DNA of 64,000 nucleotides from Methylobacterium crusticola (GTDB lineage Bacteria; Pseudomonadota; Alphaproteobacteria; Rhizobiales; Beijerinckiaceae), in assembly GCF_003574465.1 (NCBI RefSeq), contig NZ_QOWC01000018.1, positions 1 to 64,000 on the forward strand. Direction: 5' to 3'. The position numbers and the translations under genes were made by a program. Positions 32,645 through 41,448 of this stretch are shown in pieces. Position 1 is the first letter of the stretch, and each line of letters begins with the position of its first letter. The notes below the pieces were generated by a model that did not search any database, was not told the origin of the DNA, and was given only the letters and a program-made list of their open reading frames with translations.

Positions 32645-34279
32645 ATGCCGAACCTGCCCGACGCCGACCTCGTCCTCACCAACGGCCGCGTGTTCCGGGG
32701 CCTGCGCGAGGGCATGGCCGAGGCCGTGGCCCTGTGGGCCGGGCGCGTCCTCGCGACCGGGACGAGCGCCGAGATGGCCGCGCTCGTCGGGCCCGCGACC
32801 CGCGTCGTCGACCTGCGCGGGCGCCTCGCCACGGCGGGGCTCCACGACGCCCACCTGCACCTCCTGCCCTACGGGCTCGGGATGCGGGACCTCGACACGA
32901 CGCCGGCGGCGCTGCCCACCCTCGACGCCCTCCTGGCGGCGGTGCGGGCGCGGGCGCGCGCGGCGGCGCCGGGCGCCTGGATCCTCGGGCGCGGGCACGA
33001 CCAGTTCGAGCTCGACGCCAAGCGGCACCCCACCCGCGAGGAGCTCGACGCGGCGGCGCCCGACAACCCGGTCTACCTCGTGCGCGCCTGCGGGCACGTC
33101 GCGATCGCCAACTCGCGGGCCCTCGCCCTCGCGGGGATCGACGAGGCGACGCCGGTGCCGCAGGGCGGCGCCATCGAGCAGCGCGACGGCCGCCTCACCG
33201 GGCTCCTCGCCGAGACCGGGCGCGACCGCCTCAAGGCGGTGCTGCCCGACCCCGGCGACCAGGACCTCGTCGAGGCGATCGAGCGGGCGGGCCGGGCCTG
33301 CCTCGCCTACGGCATCACCAGCGTGATGGACGCGGCCGTGGGCATGCGGGCCGGCTACCGCGAGGTCGTGGCCTACCGCACGGCCCAGCGCACCGGGCGC
33401 CTGCCGGTCCGGGTCAACCAGTGCCTGCTCGGCGGCCCGGGCGGCATCGTCGAGCGGGCCCACGCGGAGGGCGTGGTCACGGGGGCGGGCGACGACATGC
33501 TGCGGGTCGGCCCGGTCAAGATCTTCACCGACGGCAGCGCCGGCGGCCGCACCGCCGCGATGTCGCAGCCCTATCTCGGCGAGCCGGAGACCCGCGGCCT
33601 GATGCTGCTCAAGGACGCCGAGATGGCGGCCTACGTGTCCGACTACCACCGCATGGGCTACCAGCTCGCCGTCCACGCCATCGGCGACGCCGCCATCGAG
33701 CAGACCCTCGACGCCTTCGAGGCCGCCCTCGCCGCCGATCCCGACCCGGACCGCCGCCACCGCGTCGAGCATTGCGGCTTCAACCGTCCCGACCAGATCG
33801 ACCGGATGGTGCGGCTCGGGGTCGAGCCGGTGCCCCAGCCCGTGTTCCACTACGATTTCGGCGACCTCTACCGCACGGTCGTGGGCGACGCGCGGGCCTT
33901 CGCCGCCTACCCGATGCGGACCTGGATCGCCCGGGGCCTGCGCCCGGCCGCCTCGAGCGACGCGCCGGTCTGCGACATCAACCCCTTCCCCAACCTCTAC
34001 ACCATGGTCACGCGCCGGACCTCCCGCGGCGCCGTGATGGACGAGGGCCAGGTCCTGACCATGGCGGAGGCCCTCGCCGCGTTCACGGAGTTCGGCGCCT
34101 ACGTCAACCGCTGCGAGCACCATCGCGGCCGCCTCGCGCCGGGGCTCGCCGCCGACGTCGCGGTGTTCTCGCGCGACCTCCTCGCGGCCGCGCCCGAGGC
34201 CGTGCTGCACGACACCCGCTGCGACCTCACGATCCGGGGCGGCGTCGTGGTCCACGACGCCGCCGGCGAGGCGTCCTGA
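32645..34279 (+). CDS. Amidohydrolase family protein, YtcJ-like
   Basis: Large TIM-barrel amidohydrolase, 544 residues. H70-L-H72 in HDAHLHL are the first metal ligands. KIFTDGSAGGRTAAM, VHAIGDAAIEQTLDAFE, HRVEHCGF and AASSDAPVCDINPF follow in the YtcJ order. YtcJ-type proteins (exoenzyme-regulatory AepA relatives) are mostly of unknown substrate and cleave C-N bonds. The next amidohydrolase starts at or just past its stop. Confidence 0.88.
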   Translation: MPNLPDADLVLTNGRVFRGLREGMAEAVALWAGRVLATGTSAEMAALVGPATRVVDLRGRLATAGLHDAHLHLLPYGLGMRDLDTTPAALPTLDALLAAVRARARAAAPGAWILGRGHDQFELDAKRHPTREELDAAAPDNPVYLVRACGHVAIANSRALALAGIDEATPVPQGGAIEQRDGRLTGLLAETGRDRLKAVLPDPGDQDLVEAIERAGRACLAYGITSVMDAAVGMRAGYREVVAYRTAQRTGRLPVRVNQCLLGGPGGIVERAHAEGVVTGAGDDMLRVGPVKIFTDGSAGGRTAAMSQPYLGEPETRGLMLLKDAEMAAYVSDYHRMGYQLAVHAIGDAAIEQTLDAFEAALAADPDPDRRHRVEHCGFNRPDQIDRMVRLGVEPVPQPVFHYDFGDLYRTVVGDARAFAAYPMRTWIARGLRPAASSDAPVCDINPFPNLYTMVTRRTSRGAVMDEGQVLTMAEALAAFTEFGAYVNRCEHHRGRLAPGLAADVAVFSRDLLAAAPEAVLHDTRCDLTIRGGVVVHDAAGEAS

Positions 34280-34296
34280 TGCAGGAGACCGATGCG

Positions 34297-35748
34297 ATGA
34301 CCGAGACGACCCTGCTCCCGACCGTCTACCGGGGCTGCGACTGGATCGTGGCCTGGGACGCCGCGGCGCGCTCCCACGTCTACCTCCAGGGCGCCGACCT
34401 CGCCTTCGCGGGCCGCGACCTGACCTTCGTGGGCAAGGGCTACGACGGCCCGGCCGGGACCGAGATCGAGGGGCGCGGCCTGATGCTGATCCCGGGCTTC
34501 GTGGACATCCACAGCCACCCCGGGCACGAGCCGGGCTGGAAGGGCATGCTCGAGGAGCTCGGCAGCCCCCGCCTCGGCCAGAGCTCCCTCTACGAGTTCA
34601 TGCCGGTGTTCAACATCGGCCCGGCCTACGCCCGCCACGCCCGCCGGGTCGCCGTCTCGGAGCTGCTGCGCAGCGGCGTGACGACGATCTGCGACCTCGG
34701 CCAGCCCCGCGCGGACTGGCCCGAGCACTACGCCGACACCGGCATCCGGGCGGTGCTGTGGGCGATGTTCCGCTCCGGCCCCTGGAAGACCCGCGACGGC
34801 CACTCGGTCGAGTACGACCTCGACCCCGCCACCGGCGACCGCCTGCTGCGCGAGGCCGTCGTGCTGATGGACGAGGCCGCCCGGCACCCGAGCGGGCGCA
34901 TCTCGGGGATGCTCTGCCCGGCCCAGATCGACACCGTGACGGAGGGCCAGATCCGCGACGCCCTGGCGGCGGCCCGGGAGCGCGGCCAGCCGATCCAGAT
35001 CCACGCCGCCCAGAGCGTCGTGGAGTTCCAGGAGATCCTGCGCCGCACCGGGCGCACGCCGATCGGCTGGCTCGACGCGATCGGGGCGCTCGGCCCCGAC
35101 CTCGTCATCGGCCACGGCATCTTCCTCAACGACCACCCCTGGCTGCACTTCCCCCACGCCGACGACTTCGCGCGCCTGCGCGACAGCGGCGCCGGGGTGG
35201 CGCACTGCCCCGTGGTGTTCGCCCGCCGGGGCATCGCCATGAACTCCCTCGGCCGCTACCGCGAGGCGGGCATCCCGTGCGGGATCGGCACCGACAGCTT
35301 CCCGCACAACATGCTCGACGAGCTGCGCCTCGCCTGCTACGCGGGCCGCATCATCTCGGGCAGCTACACGGGCGCCACCACGGCCCAGGCCTTCACGGCG
35401 GCGACCTCCGGGGGCGCCGACCTGATCCGGCGCCCGGACCTCGGCCGCCTCGCGCCCGGCTGCAAGGCCGACTTCGCCGTCATCGACATGGCGACGCCCT
35501 CGATGCAGCCCGACTACGAGCCCCTGCGCAGCCTGATCTACTCGGCCAACGACCGCGCGGTCCGGGACGTCTACGTCGACGGACGGCAGGTCGTGCGGGG
35601 CGGCACCGTCCAGACCTTCGACATCGCCGAGGACATCGAGATGCTCCGCCGCGGCCAGCGCGAGGTCATCGCCGGGGCCCCGGGCCGGGACTGGGCCGGC
35701 CGCACCCTCGAGGAGCTCTCCCCGCGGGTGTTCCCGATCCGGCCCTGA
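34297..35748 (+). CDS. Metal-dependent amidohydrolase (chlorohydrolase/deaminase-like)
   Basis: 483 residues. Metal ligands H72 and H74 (VDIHSHPGHE), H236 (IQIHAAQS), H273 (VIGHGIF) and D333 (GIGTDSFPHNM) are all present, the pattern of ATZ/TRZ deaminases and chlorohydrolases. The ATG at 34297 has AGGAG nine bases upstream; an ATG at 34279 overlaps the previous stop as TGATG and would add six residues. Last gene of the rightward block. It probably hydrolyses an aminated or N-substituted ring or chain imported by the adjacent ABC system. Confidence 0.88.
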   Translation: MTETTLLPTVYRGCDWIVAWDAAARSHVYLQGADLAFAGRDLTFVGKGYDGPAGTEIEGRGLMLIPGFVDIHSHPGHEPGWKGMLEELGSPRLGQSSLYEFMPVFNIGPAYARHARRVAVSELLRSGVTTICDLGQPRADWPEHYADTGIRAVLWAMFRSGPWKTRDGHSVEYDLDPATGDRLLREAVVLMDEAARHPSGRISGMLCPAQIDTVTEGQIRDALAAARERGQPIQIHAAQSVVEFQEILRRTGRTPIGWLDAIGALGPDLVIGHGIFLNDHPWLHFPHADDFARLRDSGAGVAHCPVVFARRGIAMNSLGRYREAGIPCGIGTDSFPHNMLDELRLACYAGRIISGSYTGATTAQAFTAATSGGADLIRRPDLGRLAPGCKADFAVIDMATPSMQPDYEPLRSLIYSANDRAVRDVYVDGRQVVRGGTVQTFDIAEDIEMLRRGQREVIAGAPGRDWAGRTLEELSPRVFPIRP

Positions 35749-35749
35749 C

Positions 35750-35815
35750 GCCGGCGCCCGGTCTCAGGGATCCTCCCGCGCCGCCGGCGCCCGGTCTCAG
35801 GGAACTTCCCGCGCC
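35750..35815. repeat. 33-bp tandem repeat, two copies, at a gene end
   Basis: GCCGGCGCCCGGTCTCAGGGA heads units at 35750-35782 and 35783-35815, which differ at two positions. The right copy contains the stop codon and last codons of the leftward haemoglobin gene; the left copy repeats both beyond the stop. It lies between convergent genes. Confidence 0.8.
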
Positions 35816-36195
35816 GGCGGCGCGCCGGGGCGGAAGAACAGGCCCGCCTTCAGGCTGTCGCCGATCCGGTGGGCCCGCTCGACCAGGACAGCGGCGGTCG
35901 CGGGGTCGAACCGCTCGGCCGCGCTCTCCTCGAACAGGCCGAGCCAGCGGGCGAAGTGATCCGGCGTGAGGACTCCGAGCGCCGCGTGCCGGCCGAAGGG
36001 ATTGCCCTTGTAGCGCCCGGTCCTGAACAGGACCGAGGACCAGAAGTCCCGGATCGCCGCCATGTGGCGGGGCCAGTCCGGGTCGGGGATCGCGGCCGCG
36101 AAGACCGGACCGAGCAGGGCGTCGCGGCGCACGCGGGCGTAGAAGGCGTCCAGGAAGCCGGCGAGGCCGGCCTCGTCGAGGATCTGCTCGGGCAT
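35797..36195 (-). CDS. Group III truncated haemoglobin
   Basis: Small globin of 132 residues, typical length for group III. Y19 (FLDAFYARV) fits the distal B10 tyrosine, and H70 in GRYKGNPFGRHAAL is the expected proximal His F8. WPRHMAAIRDFWSSVLFRTGRYKGNPF is the group III fingerprint. No signal peptide. Such globins bind O2/NO or serve in peroxide or nitrosative stress. ATG at 36195 is the first codon of the globin domain. Convergent with the amidohydrolase block, divergent from the penicillin-binding protein. Confidence 0.88.
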   Translation of the reverse strand: MPEQILDEAGLAGFLDAFYARVRRDALLGPVFAAAIPDPDWPRHMAAIRDFWSSVLFRTGRYKGNPFGRHAALGVLTPDHFARWLGLFEESAAERFDPATAAVLVERAHRIGDSLKAGLFFRPGAPPAREVP

Positions 36196-36367
36196 CCTAC
36201 CCGAGATGACGACGCGGCGCCCCCGCATCAAGGGGCGCGCTCCCCGGCGCCGGCGCGAGGCCTCCGGCGCAGGCGCCAGGCCCGCCCTTGCCGATCGTCC
36301 CGCGCGATCACACCTCCTGCGGGCGCGGCGGCGCCCGCCTCGCGGGGCGCGGCCCGGGAGTCGAGAC

Positions 36368-38335
36368 ATGCGCCACCTCGTCGGCCTCGCCCTCCTCGGC
36401 GCGGTCGCCCTCGCGGCCCCGGCCCGCGCCGGATCCCCCGACGCCCCGTCGGTCTGGGACCTCGAGCCGGCGGCGTTGCGCACGCTCGTCGCGGCCCCGC
36501 AGGTGATGGTGACCCGCACGGCGACCGGCTGGGACGCCTATTGCCGCTGCCCCGTGGCGCTGCGGCCCGACGAGATCCCCGAGGCGATGAAGACGGCCAT
36601 CATCGCGGTCGAGGACCGGCGCTACATGGATCACGGCGGCGTCGACCTCATCGCCCTCGCCGGCGTGCTGCGCGGCGGCCTGAGCCGGGGCGGCAGCACC
36701 ATCCCGATGCAGCTCCTGAAGAACCTCGTGTTCCACGACCTGCGCGGCGGCGATCTCCTGAGCCGGCTGGAGCGCAAGGGCTCCGAGGTCTGGCACGCCG
36801 GCGTCGTCGACGGGGCGGTCGGCAAGCAGGCCCTGCTCGCCGCCTACCTCAACCAGATCGAGTTCGGCGGGCGCGAGATCGTCGGCCTCTACCGGGCGAG
36901 CCGCCACTACTTCCGCAAGGAGCCCCGCGACCTCACCCTGTTCGAGTGCGCGCTGCTCGCCGGCATGGTGCAGGCGCCGGCCCGCTTCAACCCGCTCAAG
37001 GAGACCACCCGGGAGCGCGCCTACGAGCGCGCCCGGCTCGTTCTCGCGCTGATGGTCCGGCAGGGCCGGATCAGCCAGGCCGAGCGGCTGCGCGCCGAGC
37101 GCGCCGGCGTGCGCCCGGGGCTGATGCCGGAGTTCAGGATCCAGGTGCAGCCCTTCACCGAGTGGATCGCCCAGACCTGGGCGCCGCGCTACGTGCGGGA
37201 GGGCGAGACGCTCCGGTTCTTCGTCACCCTCGACCCCCGCGTCCAGCGGGTCGCCGAGGAGGCGCTGAGCGGCATGGTCGCGGCGGGCGCGATCCCGCCC
37301 GAGTACGAGGCGGGCGCCGTGATGATGACCGGCGACGGGCGGGTGCGCGCCATGATCGGCGCCGTGGACTGGGCGCGCCGGCCCTTCAACGCCGCCGTGA
37401 AGACGAGCGTGCAGCCGGGCTCCACCGCGAAGCTGCCGCTGCTCGTCGCGGCCTGCGAGGCGGGCCGCGCGCCGGGAAGCCGGGTGGTCGATCTGCCGGT
37501 CACGGCGTCCTGGCCCTCGAACGGCGCCCTCGGCTACCGGGGCGAGACGACGCTCGTCGAGGCGGTCGCCTCCTCGCGCAACGCCGCGTCCGTGCGGCTG
37601 ACGCAGGAGCTCGGGGTGGCGCGCGTCGCGGAGGCGAGCCGGCGGCTCGGCCTCGACCCCGGCCCGGAGCCGGATGCGGGCTTCGTGCTCGGCTCCTACT
37701 CGACCAGCGTCATGGCGGTGACGGCGGCCTACGCGGCCGTGGCGAGCGGCGGCCTGCGGGCGGAGCCGGCCGGCGTGCTCGCGGTGGTGGACGGGCGCGG
37801 GCAGGTGCGCGCGAACTTCCTCGACCCGGTCCGGGCGCGGGTCGTGCCCCGGCGCTGCGTCGCGCCGACCCGCGGCATCCTGCGCGAGGTCGTCCGCTCC
37901 GGCACCGGCCGCAACGCCGCCCTCGGCCGCTGGGAGGCCTACGGCAAGACCGGCACCACGACGGGCAACGCCGACGCCTGGTTCGTGGGCTGGAGCGAGG
38001 GGCGCGTGCTCGGCGTCTGGATGGGACGGCGGCACGACGCGTCGGGCGAGGGGCTGGCCGGCCGGGGCGCGCCCGCCGCGTACTTCCGGCAGGTGTCCGC
38101 ACGGGTGAACGAGATGATGGACGCCCGCGCCTCCCGGCGCCCGGTCCGGAGCGAGACCCCGGTCGCGGGGACGCAGGACCCCGCCGGCCCGCGCCGGCCC
38201 GCCGGAAGGCCGCCGGCCCACGCGCGCCCGTCGCCCGATCCGGCCGCGCTGCCGAAGCTGGCCTCCCGGCCGCGCCCCTGGCCGCCGCGCGAACCCACGC
38301 CCTGGTTCCGCCTCGAGGACGAGGAGCCCTGGTGA
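36368..38335 (+). CDS. Class A penicillin-binding protein (transglycosylase plus transpeptidase)
   Basis: Periplasmic peptidoglycan synthase, 655 residues. Glycosyltransferase-51 motifs: EDRRYMDHGGVD at 82-93 (E82 catalytic) and GGSTIPMQLLKNL at 108-120. Transpeptidase triad: S352-TAK (QPGSTAK), S403-R-N405 and KTG at 527-529. The N-terminus looks like a cleavable signal (MRHLVGLALLGAVALAAPARA) rather than the usual membrane anchor. The C-terminal 80 residues are Pro/Arg-rich. Similar to PBP1C-like proteins. Alone on its strand; a housekeeping or accessory synthase. Confidence 0.9.
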   Translation: MRHLVGLALLGAVALAAPARAGSPDAPSVWDLEPAALRTLVAAPQVMVTRTATGWDAYCRCPVALRPDEIPEAMKTAIIAVEDRRYMDHGGVDLIALAGVLRGGLSRGGSTIPMQLLKNLVFHDLRGGDLLSRLERKGSEVWHAGVVDGAVGKQALLAAYLNQIEFGGREIVGLYRASRHYFRKEPRDLTLFECALLAGMVQAPARFNPLKETTRERAYERARLVLALMVRQGRISQAERLRAERAGVRPGLMPEFRIQVQPFTEWIAQTWAPRYVREGETLRFFVTLDPRVQRVAEEALSGMVAAGAIPPEYEAGAVMMTGDGRVRAMIGAVDWARRPFNAAVKTSVQPGSTAKLPLLVAACEAGRAPGSRVVDLPVTASWPSNGALGYRGETTLVEAVASSRNAASVRLTQELGVARVAEASRRLGLDPGPEPDAGFVLGSYSTSVMAVTAAYAAVASGGLRAEPAGVLAVVDGRGQVRANFLDPVRARVVPRRCVAPTRGILREVVRSGTGRNAALGRWEAYGKTGTTTGNADAWFVGWSEGRVLGVWMGRRHDASGEGLAGRGAPAAYFRQVSARVNEMMDARASRRPVRSETPVAGTQDPAGPRRPAGRPPAHARPSPDPAALPKLASRPRPWPPREPTPWFRLEDEEPW

Positions 38336-38405
38336 GGCGCCCCGGGGGGCCGGCGCGGCGGCCGAGCTCCCGGCGGTGTCCCGAGCGCGCCCGCGAAGAC
38401 GAGGG

Positions 38406-38675
38406 CTATCGTCGGATCAGGGAGCGTCCGCCGACGCGCGGGACGCTCGCCGGTGGCTCGGCCTCGGCCAGCACGGCCTCGAGGTAGTGCGTGAGCCGGC
38501 GCGTCGCGGCCGCCTCCGCGCCCGTGACGCGAAACGCCACGGCTTCGCCGCGCTCGTGGATTCGCCGGATGAGCGTTTCGGCTTTCGTCGCCGCCTCGCG
38601 CTCGGTCGCGGCCCGCAAGATGCTGCGCGTCTCCAGCGTCGTGATCCTGATCTCGAATGCAGCGAATACGCTCAT
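38406..38675 (-). CDS. Small hypothetical protein
   Basis: 89 residues, predicted helical (ETRSILRAATEREAATKAETLIRRIHERGEAVAFRVTG). I do not recognise a family. The codon pattern is plausible for this genome and the reading frame is more protein-like than its shadows. The ATG at 38675 lacks a clear ribosome site; an upstream extension to 38813 looks non-coding. Could be spurious. Confidence 0.4.
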   Translation of the reverse strand: MSVFAAFEIRITTLETRSILRAATEREAATKAETLIRRIHERGEAVAFRVTGAEAAATRRLTHYLEAVLAEAEPPASVPRVGGRSLIRR

Positions 38676-38949
38676 GATGCTGGCGATCCAGCTCCATGAC
38701 TGAGGCGGAAACTTGTCCACGTGACGTGAATGCGCCACCAGGATTACAAGAACACGATTGATGAGGGGGCGTCGGGTCCGCCGCCCGCGTGACGACGCGT
38801 GCCGGGCGCTCACGAACGCGCCGCGCCCGGGATCGCAGCCGGGCTCTCGCCGCGACCGGTCCGGCCTCGCGTGGGGCCGGCCCCGCCGGCGCTGCCGAGG
38901 GATCGCCCCGGACAGCGTTCTTCAGCCCGCGACATCCCCAAGAATGCCT

Positions 38950-38979
38950 TTGACGGGATTGCGGCCAGGCTGCTAAAAC
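38950..38979 (+). promoter_or_regulatory. Putative sigma-70 promoter of the tRNA-Gly gene
   Basis: TTGACG at 38950-38955 and TAAAAC at 38974-38979, 18 bases apart, in an A/T-richer patch. Initiation would fall near 38986, about 60 bases before the mature tRNA 5' end. Assigned by match to consensus and position only. Confidence 0.45.
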
Positions 38980-39046
38980 CCCGCTGGCACGCAGCGGTGC
39001 CGGTCCCACGGCCCTGAGCCGCCGGGTTGCTGCGAACCTGTGGTTC

Positions 39047-39121
39047 GCGGGCGTAGTTCAGTGGTAGAACGTCAGCTTCCCAAGCTGAATGTCGTCGGTT
39101 CGATCCCGATCGCCCGCTCCA
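39047..39121 (+). tRNA. tRNA-Gly (anticodon CCC)
   Basis: A complete cloverleaf: acceptor arms GCGGGCG and CGCCCGC, D-arm TAGTTCAGTGGTAGAAC, anticodon stem TCAGC/GCTGA with loop TTCCCAA giving CCC, T-arm GTCGGTTCGATCCCGAT. Discriminator base is T, as usual for bacterial glycine tRNAs, and CCA is encoded. Decodes GGG. The downstream neighbourhood changes character, as expected if this gene served as an integration site. Confidence 0.95.
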
Positions 39122-39638
39122 CCAAACCTCTGGAACTGAACACCCTCCTCGCCACCAAGTGGCCGAGGTTTTCCCCTGCCGCGTCCGGGGTCTGTCCCGC
39201 TCCTCAGGGCTGATGCCCACGAAGATCATCCGGCCGGCGCGTGTCCCGACGCGCATCGGACCCCGCGTCGAGAAGGGCTGACAGCTCTGCCAGCGAGCGG
39301 CGGGTGTCGCAGGCGTTCGGGTCAGCCGGCGATACCCCGGCCAGGAGCAGACGGCCGTCCGTGCCGGTGAGCGCGTGGCGCTCGCGCCCTGTGACGCGCC
39401 GGGCCGGAGCGTAGCCGCGCTCACCGTCCACGCCCACGCGCGCGGCCCGCGCGTCGCGGTCGCGCAGGGCTGGTTCTCGCCTGCAGGCTCGGCGCGGGCC
39501 GCGGGCCTCCACGTCGGCGAGCCCGGGTGAGCGTCGGATCCTCTGTCCGCGCTCGCCGTCTTCCGTGCTGGCCGCGGCCGTGATCCTCGTCGGACGCCTC
39601 GCCAGAGCGTTCTGAATCGTTGGTGTGAACTGGCGCCG
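39122..39638. other. Gene-poor junction between tRNA-Gly and the LysR gene
   Basis: No intact gene. It contains a degraded transposase fragment (annotated separately). The rest of the sequence is open by chance in several frames. No copy of the tRNA 3' end is seen within this interval. Confidence 0.6.
39269..39425 (-). pseudogene. Remnant of an IS5-type transposase
   Basis: About 52 residues (GERGYAPARRVTGRERHALTG, then TDGRLLLAGVSPADPN) match the central part of IS5-group DDE transposases, which typically read GYDAGKKVKGRKRH...TDGRLL. Both ends of the protein are missing and several key residues are changed (K to R or A). No terminal inverted repeats are evident. A dead insertion sequence next to the tRNA gene. 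Confidence 0.6.
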
Positions 39639-40544
39639 CTAGACCGAGCGGAGCACCTCGACGAGGTGGTCGACGAAGGCGCGGGCTCCGGGTTTCGCGG
39701 CCTGTCCGCTGGCGAACAGCGCGTGCGCCTCGATGTCGGCGAGTGTCCAATCCGAGAGCAGCTGGACCAGGTTTCCGGTATCCAGATCCTCGCTGAAGCT
39801 CGGAAGGCTGGCGACGGCGATCCCGAGCCCGGCGCGCACGGCGCTGACCGCCACCTCGGCGCCGTCGATCGCGACCTGGCCCCTGGGCTGCACCTTCACG
39901 TGCCGGTCACCCTGATGGAACAGCAGCTCCTTGCCGGCGACCGGCCCGGCAAGGACGAACGTGTGGTTGGCGAGGTCGTCGGGCGTCTCGGGAATGCCGT
40001 GGGCCTCGAGATAGGCGGGCGCGGCTGCGACGATGAGCGGCCAGCGTCCGACCAGGCGAGCGATCGCGCTCGAGTCCGGCAGCCTGCCGAAGCGGATCGC
40101 GACGTCGATCCCCTCCTGGATCAGGTCCTGCCGACGATCGTCGATGGTCAGCTCGATCCGGAGGTTGGGATGACGGGCAACGAACGCACCGAGACGGGGG
40201 ACGATCGCGCGTGAGGCGAAGATCGACGAGACCGCGACCCGCAGCGTACCGCGCAGGTCGTCGCTCCCACGGACGGCGTCGTCCGCTTCGTCGAGCGACG
40301 CCAGGATCGGCTGGACACGGGCGAGATACGCGCAGCCTGGCTCGGTCAGCGTCAGCGCCCGTGTCGAGCGCGAGAACAGGGTCGTGCCCAGTTGCTCCTC
40401 AAGGAGCGCGATGATCCGCGAGGCGGTGGGCTGCGAGAGCTTCAGGGCCCGCGCGCCCTTGGAGAAGCTGCCGGTCCGGGCGATCTCGACGAACAGCCGG
40501 AGGGCCTGGAAACGATCGCTCAAGCCCTCGCTCCCGATGGCCAT
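39639..40544 (-). CDS. LysR-family transcriptional regulator
   Basis: 301 residues. Winged helix in residues about 10-70 (FVEIARTGSFSKGARALKLSQPTASRIIALLEEQLGTTLFSRSTRALTLTEPG); effector domain from about 95 (GTLRVAVSSIFASRAIVPRL). It lies 43 bases downstream of an SDR gene on the same strand, so it may be cotranscribed with the gene it controls. The CrgA/AaeR-like branch is suggested by the SRSTRALTLTEPG end of the DNA-binding domain. Confidence 0.9.
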   Translation of the reverse strand: MAIGSEGLSDRFQALRLFVEIARTGSFSKGARALKLSQPTASRIIALLEEQLGTTLFSRSTRALTLTEPGCAYLARVQPILASLDEADDAVRGSDDLRGTLRVAVSSIFASRAIVPRLGAFVARHPNLRIELTIDDRRQDLIQEGIDVAIRFGRLPDSSAIARLVGRWPLIVAAAPAYLEAHGIPETPDDLANHTFVLAGPVAGKELLFHQGDRHVKVQPRGQVAIDGAEVAVSAVRAGLGIAVASLPSFSEDLDTGNLVQLLSDWTLADIEAHALFASGQAAKPGARAFVDHLVEVLRSV

Positions 40545-40587
40545 GACCGTCTCGACTCCTAGCCGGTCTCGGGAGGCGCGACCATCC

Positions 40588-41340
40588 TCAGACCTGAGCG
40601 TAGCCTCCGTCGACCTGCAGCTCGACGCCGGTGATGAAGCTGCTCTCCGACGAGGCGAGGAATGTCGCGACCGAGGCGATCTCGCTCGGCTCGCCGTTGC
40701 GCCCGAGCGGCGTCTCGGCGGCGAACTTCGCGAGAAAGCCCGCGACCTGCTCGTCGCTGAGCCCCGCCTGTTCGGACAGGATCGGCGTCAGGATCGTCCC
40801 GGGGGCGAGCGTATTGACGCGGATGCGCCGCGCGGCGAGGTCCGTCGTCCAGGTCCGGGCAAAGGAGCGGATCGCCGCCTTTGTCGCCGAGTAGACGGTG
40901 AAGGCCGGCATGCCGAGGCTCGCCGCGATGGAGCCGTTCAGGATGATCGAGCCTCCGTCGACGACCAGCGGCAGCAGCGTCTGAACCGTGAAGAACGTGC
41001 CCTTGAGGTTCGTCGTCACGCTCCTGTCGAAGTCGGCCTCGGTGATCGTGCCGAACGCGCCGAGCGTGCCGCCGCCGGCGTTCGCGAAGATGACGTCGAG
41101 ACGACCATGCGTTCCGGCGATATGTGCCCGCAGCCGTTCGAGGTCCTCGAGGTTGGCGATGTCGCTCACGCGCCCCTCGATGGCGCCACCGATCTCGGCG
41201 ACCGCCGCATCGAGGCGGTCCTGGCGCCGGCCCGTGATGATCACGGTCGCACCTTCAGCCACGAATTGCTTGGCTGTCGCGCGACCCATGCCGCTGCTGC
41301 CGCCGGTCACGACGGCGATCTTGCCTTCGAGGCGTTTCAT
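40588..41340 (-). CDS. Short-chain dehydrogenase/reductase (SDR)
   Basis: Classical SDR, 250 residues. Cofactor motif TGGSSGMG at 12-19, ANAG near 87, catalytic serine in ILNGSIAAS and YSATK near 150, C-terminus ITGVELQVDGGYAQV. R at the end of beta-2 (TGRRQDR) favours NADP. Followed by a LysR gene in the same direction. The substrate is not predictable. Confidence 0.9.
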   Translation of the reverse strand: MKRLEGKIAVVTGGSSGMGRATAKQFVAEGATVIITGRRQDRLDAAVAEIGGAIEGRVSDIANLEDLERLRAHIAGTHGRLDVIFANAGGGTLGAFGTITEADFDRSVTTNLKGTFFTVQTLLPLVVDGGSIILNGSIAASLGMPAFTVYSATKAAIRSFARTWTTDLAARRIRVNTLAPGTILTPILSEQAGLSDEQVAGFLAKFAAETPLGRNGEPSEIASVATFLASSESSFITGVELQVDGGYAQV

Positions 41341-41448
41341 GTCTTGATCCTGATACGGTGTATGGAGCCCCGGCCCGCGCCAGCGCGCGCGCCCTTCGGC
41401 TCTGCGTATGATGGTTTGCGCCGCCGCAAAACGAGATGAGGTAGCCGC

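Noticed and set aside
31201-35748. A 1515-codon open frame covering the DppF-like and amidohydrolase genes
   Set aside because: Only its last 484 codons are protein-like (the 34297 amidohydrolase). The rest is a low-stop shadow caused by high GC content.
38810-39424. Minus-strand open frame containing SGSNRRHSAWEADVLPLNYA
   Set aside because: This is the well-known false translation of the antisense strand of a tRNA-Gly gene; the cloverleaf at 39047-39121 explains the conservation.
39421-39750. Minus-strand open frame upstream of the transposase relic, considered as the transposase N-terminus
   Set aside because: The segment is Arg-rich without transposase motifs and overlaps the LysR gene; the relic cannot be extended with confidence.
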